DNA of 41,913 nucleotides, from NCBI GenBank assembly GCA_029432795.1, contig JARNMJ010000039.1, forward strand, positions 1 through 41,913, written 5' to 3'. Shown one piece after another: positions 38,701 through 41,913 of this stretch; the first letter of the stretch is position 1, and each line of letters opens with the position of its first letter. Origin of the DNA: Pontiellaceae bacterium B12219 (GTDB lineage: Bacteria; Verrucomicrobiota; Kiritimatiellia; Kiritimatiellales; Pontiellaceae). Under the pieces are notes generated by a model. The model had not been told where the DNA came from. It searched no databases and saw only the letters and a program-made list of their open reading frames with translations. The translations under genes were made by a program, and so were the position numbers.

Positions 38701-41160
38701 ATGTATACTTTCAGTAAAAAACAGACGTCTTGCATGCTGAGCGATGGCAATAAACGGCTTCGGATCGCTTTTGTGAATCCTGCGGTTATTCGTGTTTCAT
38801 ATATTGAAGGCGATGAGTGGGTGGACGCTCCGAGTTCGATTGTTACGTCGGATGCTGTTTTTACAGATTTCCAGACCTTGGAAGAGGACGATTCAATTTT
38901 CATTTCCACCACCGAACTGCAGGTGCGCGTTTCCAAAGCGACCGGCGCGATTTGTTTCATGGATGCCGACGGAAAGGTGCTGCTGCAGGAACCGGAGCGC
39001 GGGGGCCGGTCGCTGACCCGCAAAGCCGTTTCCCGGAATGTGTATGACCATACGGCGGAAATCAAAACGGGGCATAATATTGACGGCGCGCGGGCGGACG
39101 GCGACGTGGTGGAACGTGTTTTTGATCGCCACGCCTTTGAAGCAAAACTGGCCTTCACCTTTGCCGAGGATGAAGCGCTGTTTGGTCTGGGCTCGCATGA
39201 AGAGGGCTACGGAAATTTACGAGGAAAATCGCAGCAGCTCTATCAGCAGAATATGAAGATGGTCGTGCCGTGTCTGGTTTCAACCAAAGGGTACGGCCTG
39301 ATGTGGGACTGCGCTTCGGCCATGGTTTTTCATGATGATGCATACGGCAGCTACTGGTGGGCGGAATGCGTGGATCAGGTCGAAACCTATTTTATTGGCG
39401 GGGGCAACGCTTCCGCCGTGGCCAAAAACTATTATGCGCTCACCGGCACACCGCCCATGCTGCCGCGCTGGGCCTTCGGTTATGTGCAGTCGAAAGAGCG
39501 CTATGTTAACGCAGAAGAGATTCTGGATATTGCCCGTGAATATCGTCGCCGCGCGATCCCGTTGGATGTGCTGGTGCTGGATTGGAAGTCCTGGCCCGAC
39601 GGTCCGCAATGGGGACAGAAGAATTTTGATCCGGTTCGTTTTCCAAACCCTGGAAAATTTATCGAAGCGCTGCATGCGATGGGCGTGAAACTGATGGTTT
39701 CCGTTTGGCCGATTATGTCGGGCGAATGTGCCAACCAAATTGAACTGCGGGAAAAGAGGCTGATGCTGGGCAACCAGTCAACCTATAATGCCTTCGATTC
39801 CAATGCCCGTGAAATCTACTGGAAGCAGGCCGAGAACGGGCTGTTTAAACACGGCGTTGATGCGTGGTGGTGCGATTGCACCGAACCGTTCGAGGCCGAT
39901 TGGACCGGTAAAGTGAAACCGGAACCGCATCTGCGGATGATCATGAATTGCGATAAAGCAAAGCAGTATATCGATGAAGGGCAGTTGTCCGCCTATTCGC
40001 TGCACCATTCGCAGGGTATCTATGAAGGGCAGCGTTCGGCAAGCCGTGAAAAGCGGGTGCTGAACCTGACGCGTTCCGCCTATGCCGGGCAGCATCGCTA
40101 CGGCACGGTCAGCTGGTCGGGCGACATCTGCGCCACCTGGGAGGTGTATAGGCGTTCCATTCCGGAAGGGGTGAACTTCTGCGCCACCGGCGAGCCGTAC
40201 TGGACGCTGGATATCGGCGGTTTTTTTCTGCGGGATGATCCGGAGATGTGGTTCTGGAGCGGCGACTACGAAGCCGGGTGCCGCGGCCTCGGAACACGGG
40301 AAGGGCCCGACCCGCTTGAAAACGACCACGGCTGCACGGACCGGGGCTTCTGGGAGCTCTACACGCGCTGGCTGCAATACGGGTGTTTTCTGCCAATGTT
40401 CCGTTCGCACGGCACCGATGCCGCCCGCGAAATCTGGCGGTTCGGTAATGAGGGTGACCGCTTCTATGAGGTCATCGCCAAATTCATTCGCCTGCGTATG
40501 CAGCTGCTGCCCTATATCTATTCCGTGGCGGCGGAGGTGTCGGAATCCGGTCTGGCATTAATGCGCCCGGTGGCCATGGAAGTTCCGCAGGATCCGGCAA
40601 CCTTCAATCTGACGGATCAATATTTCTTCGGCCCCGGTCTGATGGTCTGTCCGGTGGTGCACCCGATGTATTATGAACGTAATTCCCAACCGTTGGAAAA
40701 TGTGCCGGAATCCCGCTCGGTTTATCTCCCGAAAGGAGAGGGATGGTATGATTTCTGGACGAAGAAATTTTACGAAGGCGGACAGACCATCGAAGCCGCC
40801 GCGCCGCTGGAAATCCTACCGGTGTTTGTTCCGGCCGGAACGATTCTGCCCTTGGGGCCGGTGATGCAGCACACGGGCGAAAGCCTGGATGCGCCGATGG
40901 AGATTCATGTGTATTCGGGAGTGGATGCTTCATTTGTGTGGTATGAAGATGCGGGCGATAGCTATGCCTATGAAAACGGTGAATGCGCACGTGTGGTTTT
41001 GAATTGGAACGAGGCGGACCAAAAACTGTCCATTTCGAACCGGGAAGGGGCATTTGATGAAATGGTGAAATCGAGGGCGCTGCATATCAGAATTTATTCA
41101 TCAACCGGAATTCTAGAGCACTCGGTTGATTATGACGGCCGAAAAATTGAAGTCCGCTGA
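38701..41160 (+). CDS. Glycoside hydrolase family 31 protein
   Basis: An 819-residue GH31 enzyme (alpha-glucosidase, alpha-xylosidase or related). An N-terminal galactose-mutarotase-like domain precedes the catalytic barrel: PPMLPRWAFGYVQSKERY, VLVLDWKSWP, the likely nucleophile D in DAWWCDCTEP (about residue 390), and the acid/base D in SWSGDICATW (about 473). The C-terminal part has PYIYSVAAEVSESG and MRPVAMEVPQD, typical of the family. No signal peptide is evident, so the enzyme is probably cytosolic and acts on imported oligosaccharides. The symporter gene follows after 17 bp. Substrate cannot be read from the sequence. Two palindrome copies lie inside. Confidence 0.9.
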   Translation: MYTFSKKQTSCMLSDGNKRLRIAFVNPAVIRVSYIEGDEWVDAPSSIVTSDAVFTDFQTLEEDDSIFISTTELQVRVSKATGAICFMDADGKVLLQEPERGGRSLTRKAVSRNVYDHTAEIKTGHNIDGARADGDVVERVFDRHAFEAKLAFTFAEDEALFGLGSHEEGYGNLRGKSQQLYQQNMKMVVPCLVSTKGYGLMWDCASAMVFHDDAYGSYWWAECVDQVETYFIGGGNASAVAKNYYALTGTPPMLPRWAFGYVQSKERYVNAEEILDIAREYRRRAIPLDVLVLDWKSWPDGPQWGQKNFDPVRFPNPGKFIEALHAMGVKLMVSVWPIMSGECANQIELREKRLMLGNQSTYNAFDSNAREIYWKQAENGLFKHGVDAWWCDCTEPFEADWTGKVKPEPHLRMIMNCDKAKQYIDEGQLSAYSLHHSQGIYEGQRSASREKRVLNLTRSAYAGQHRYGTVSWSGDICATWEVYRRSIPEGVNFCATGEPYWTLDIGGFFLRDDPEMWFWSGDYEAGCRGLGTREGPDPLENDHGCTDRGFWELYTRWLQYGCFLPMFRSHGTDAAREIWRFGNEGDRFYEVIAKFIRLRMQLLPYIYSVAAEVSESGLALMRPVAMEVPQDPATFNLTDQYFFGPGLMVCPVVHPMYYERNSQPLENVPESRSVYLPKGEGWYDFWTKKFYEGGQTIEAAAPLEILPVFVPAGTILPLGPVMQHTGESLDAPMEIHVYSGVDASFVWYEDAGDSYAYENGECARVVLNWNEADQKLSISNREGAFDEMVKSRALHIRIYSSTGILEHSVDYDGRKIEVR
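38869..38883. repeat. Dispersed palindrome copy (coding)
   Basis: Exact arms, spacer gacct; encodes FQTLE in the GH31 gene. Confidence 0.85.
39641..39655. repeat. Dispersed palindrome copy (coding)
   Basis: Exact arms, spacer aaccc; encodes FPNPGK in the GH31 gene. A one-mismatch copy lies at 40684. Confidence 0.85.
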
Positions 41161-41177
41161 TTTCAGAAGGATCAACT

Positions 41178-41834
41178 ATGAGCATATATGACTATATTGT
41201 AATCGGGGTATACCTGGTCTTCATGCTGTCGCTGGGGCCGATCTATAAAAGCTTCAACAAAACGGCCAGCGACTTTTTCCGAGGTGGGGGCGGTATGCTT
41301 TGGTGGGTGGTCGGCGCCAGTGCGTTTATGACGCAGTTTTCGGCCTGGTCGTTCACCGGCGGTGCGGCCAAGGCCTATGAGACGGGAACTTTTTTTCTGA
41401 TCCTGTTTGCCTGCAACACGGTGTCGGCTCTGTTTACTCTTTTCTTTACGGCACACCGGTTTCGGCAGATGCGTGTGATTACCGCCGTCGAGGCCATCCG
41501 CAACCGCTTCGGCAATGCCAGCGAGCAGATCTTCACATGGCTTCCGCTGCTCTTCATGATCCTGTTCGGCGGCGTGGCGCTTTATACGATTTCGGTTTTC
41601 ATGTCCGGTGTGTTCGGAGCGCCTATGATGCTGATCATCTTTGTGCTGGGCGCGGTCATGATTGTCATGACGCTGCTGGGCGGTTCGTGGGCCGCAACGG
41701 CCGGCGACTTTGTGCAGATGATCCTGGTGCTCACGATTACCATCATTATGGCCGCGCTTACGCTGGGGCATGAAAAGATCGGCGGCCTGGGCGGGATGAT
41801 CGAAAAAATGCCGGCTCAGCATCTAGTGTGTTGA
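41178..41834 (+). pseudogene. Sodium:solute symporter, interrupted after about 215 residues
   Basis: The N-terminal part of an SSS-family sugar or solute symporter. It has about five to six membrane helices, the substrate/Na+ region SAFMTQFSAWSFTGGAAKAYE and the loop GDFVQMILV. Family members are about 500-600 residues. Here host sequence appears to stop at MPAQHL and three codons later a TGA closes the frame, where sequence of a different, AT-rich character begins. The break falls at CTAG (41823-41826), the classic IS630-type target. AAGGA precedes the ATG. The gene was probably the transporter for the GH31 substrate; the rest should lie beyond the inserted element. Confidence 0.8.
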
Positions 41835-41913
41835 GCCGTAAATAGATTTACATTACAAAAAGTTATGGTATGATGGTTTGCATGGGTAGACCAATTCTTC
41901 AAATAGAAATCAA
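41824..41913 (+). mobile_element. Left end of an insertion sequence, probably IS630 family
   Basis: From the TA of CTAG onward the base composition drops and a short leader (terminal repeat candidate beginning GTGTGTTGAGCCGTAAATAG) precedes an ORF starting MGRPILQIEI. The TA target, the disruption of the symporter and the R-P-containing start resemble IS630/Tc1-mariner elements. Only about 90 bases are inside the window, so the family and right end cannot be confirmed. Confidence 0.6.
41882..41913 (+). CDS. Transposase, N-terminal fragment cut by window end
   Basis: ATG at 41882 opens MGRPILQIEI and runs off the window. IS630 transposases commonly start with a G/A-R-P motif followed by hydrophobic residues ahead of a helix-turn-helix. 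Only 10 residues are visible, so this is tentative. Confidence 0.5.
   Translation, partial: MGRPILQIEI

Noticed and set aside
1-41913. CRISPR array
   Set aside because: The dispersed palindrome is not regularly spaced, has no unique spacers of constant length and no cas genes are present.

Overview
The window reads as chromosome of a Gram-negative, polysaccharide-degrading bacterium of the PVC superphylum, most likely Kiritimatiellota (Pontiella-like). This assignment is inference from gene content: TamA/TamB outer-membrane assembly, DapL-type lysine synthesis, NrfHA, a GH31 glycosidase, CdsZ-like and Ste24-like proteins. It was not tested by any search. Coding density is high outside the first 736 bases. 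Genes lie on both strands and several neighbours are translationally coupled (TAATG or ATGA overlaps).

Layout. 1-736 is AT-rich and non-coding; it holds an attC-like (integron recombination) hairpin and many TTCCG/CGGAA half-sites. 737-5965: a sugar isomerase-like TIM barrel, then tamA-tamB. 6041-7552: an Rrf2/IscR-type regulator with cysK, behind a promoter whose -10 lies in a perfect inverted repeat, ending in a strong terminator. 7597-10861: galE and galK, divergent from a PocR-AraC regulator. 10929-11087: tRNA-Val(GAC) with promoter and terminator. 11138-14966: polA, a HEAT/zinc/PD-(D/E)XK nuclease-like gene and a 56-residue ORF in one leftward operon. 15085-23013: a DsrE-like secreted protein, tpiA, secG, an oligopeptide ABC transporter (oppABCDF) and a zinc-ribbon protein. 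23074-27277: Ste24-type protease, rnc, a methyltransferase and mtaB, all leftward. 27499-29440: nrfH-nrfA for dissimilatory nitrite reduction to ammonium. 29592-31471: pyrE, a CdsZ-like protein and rnpB. 31486-35038: an orphan response regulator, uvrC and an aldo/keto reductase. 35174-37506: two unknown proteins and dapL. 37616-41913: a sugar-utilisation block (AraC regulator, GH31, sodium:solute symporter). The symporter is cut after about 215 residues by what looks like the left end of an IS630-type insertion sequence running off the window.

The most striking signal is not a gene. A 15-bp palindrome, TTCCA-RNNNY-TGGAA, occurs 25 times with both arms exact, where about 0.04 copies would be expected by chance from ten fixed bases. 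Four more copies have the compensated arms TTCCG/CGGAA. Copies sit in genes in all three frames, in spacers, in the stem of the cysK terminator, as the apparent P3 helix of RNase P RNA, and across the uvrC start codon. It behaves like a highly iterated genomic palindrome (compare HIP1 or DNA uptake sequences). I do not know of a described function for it.
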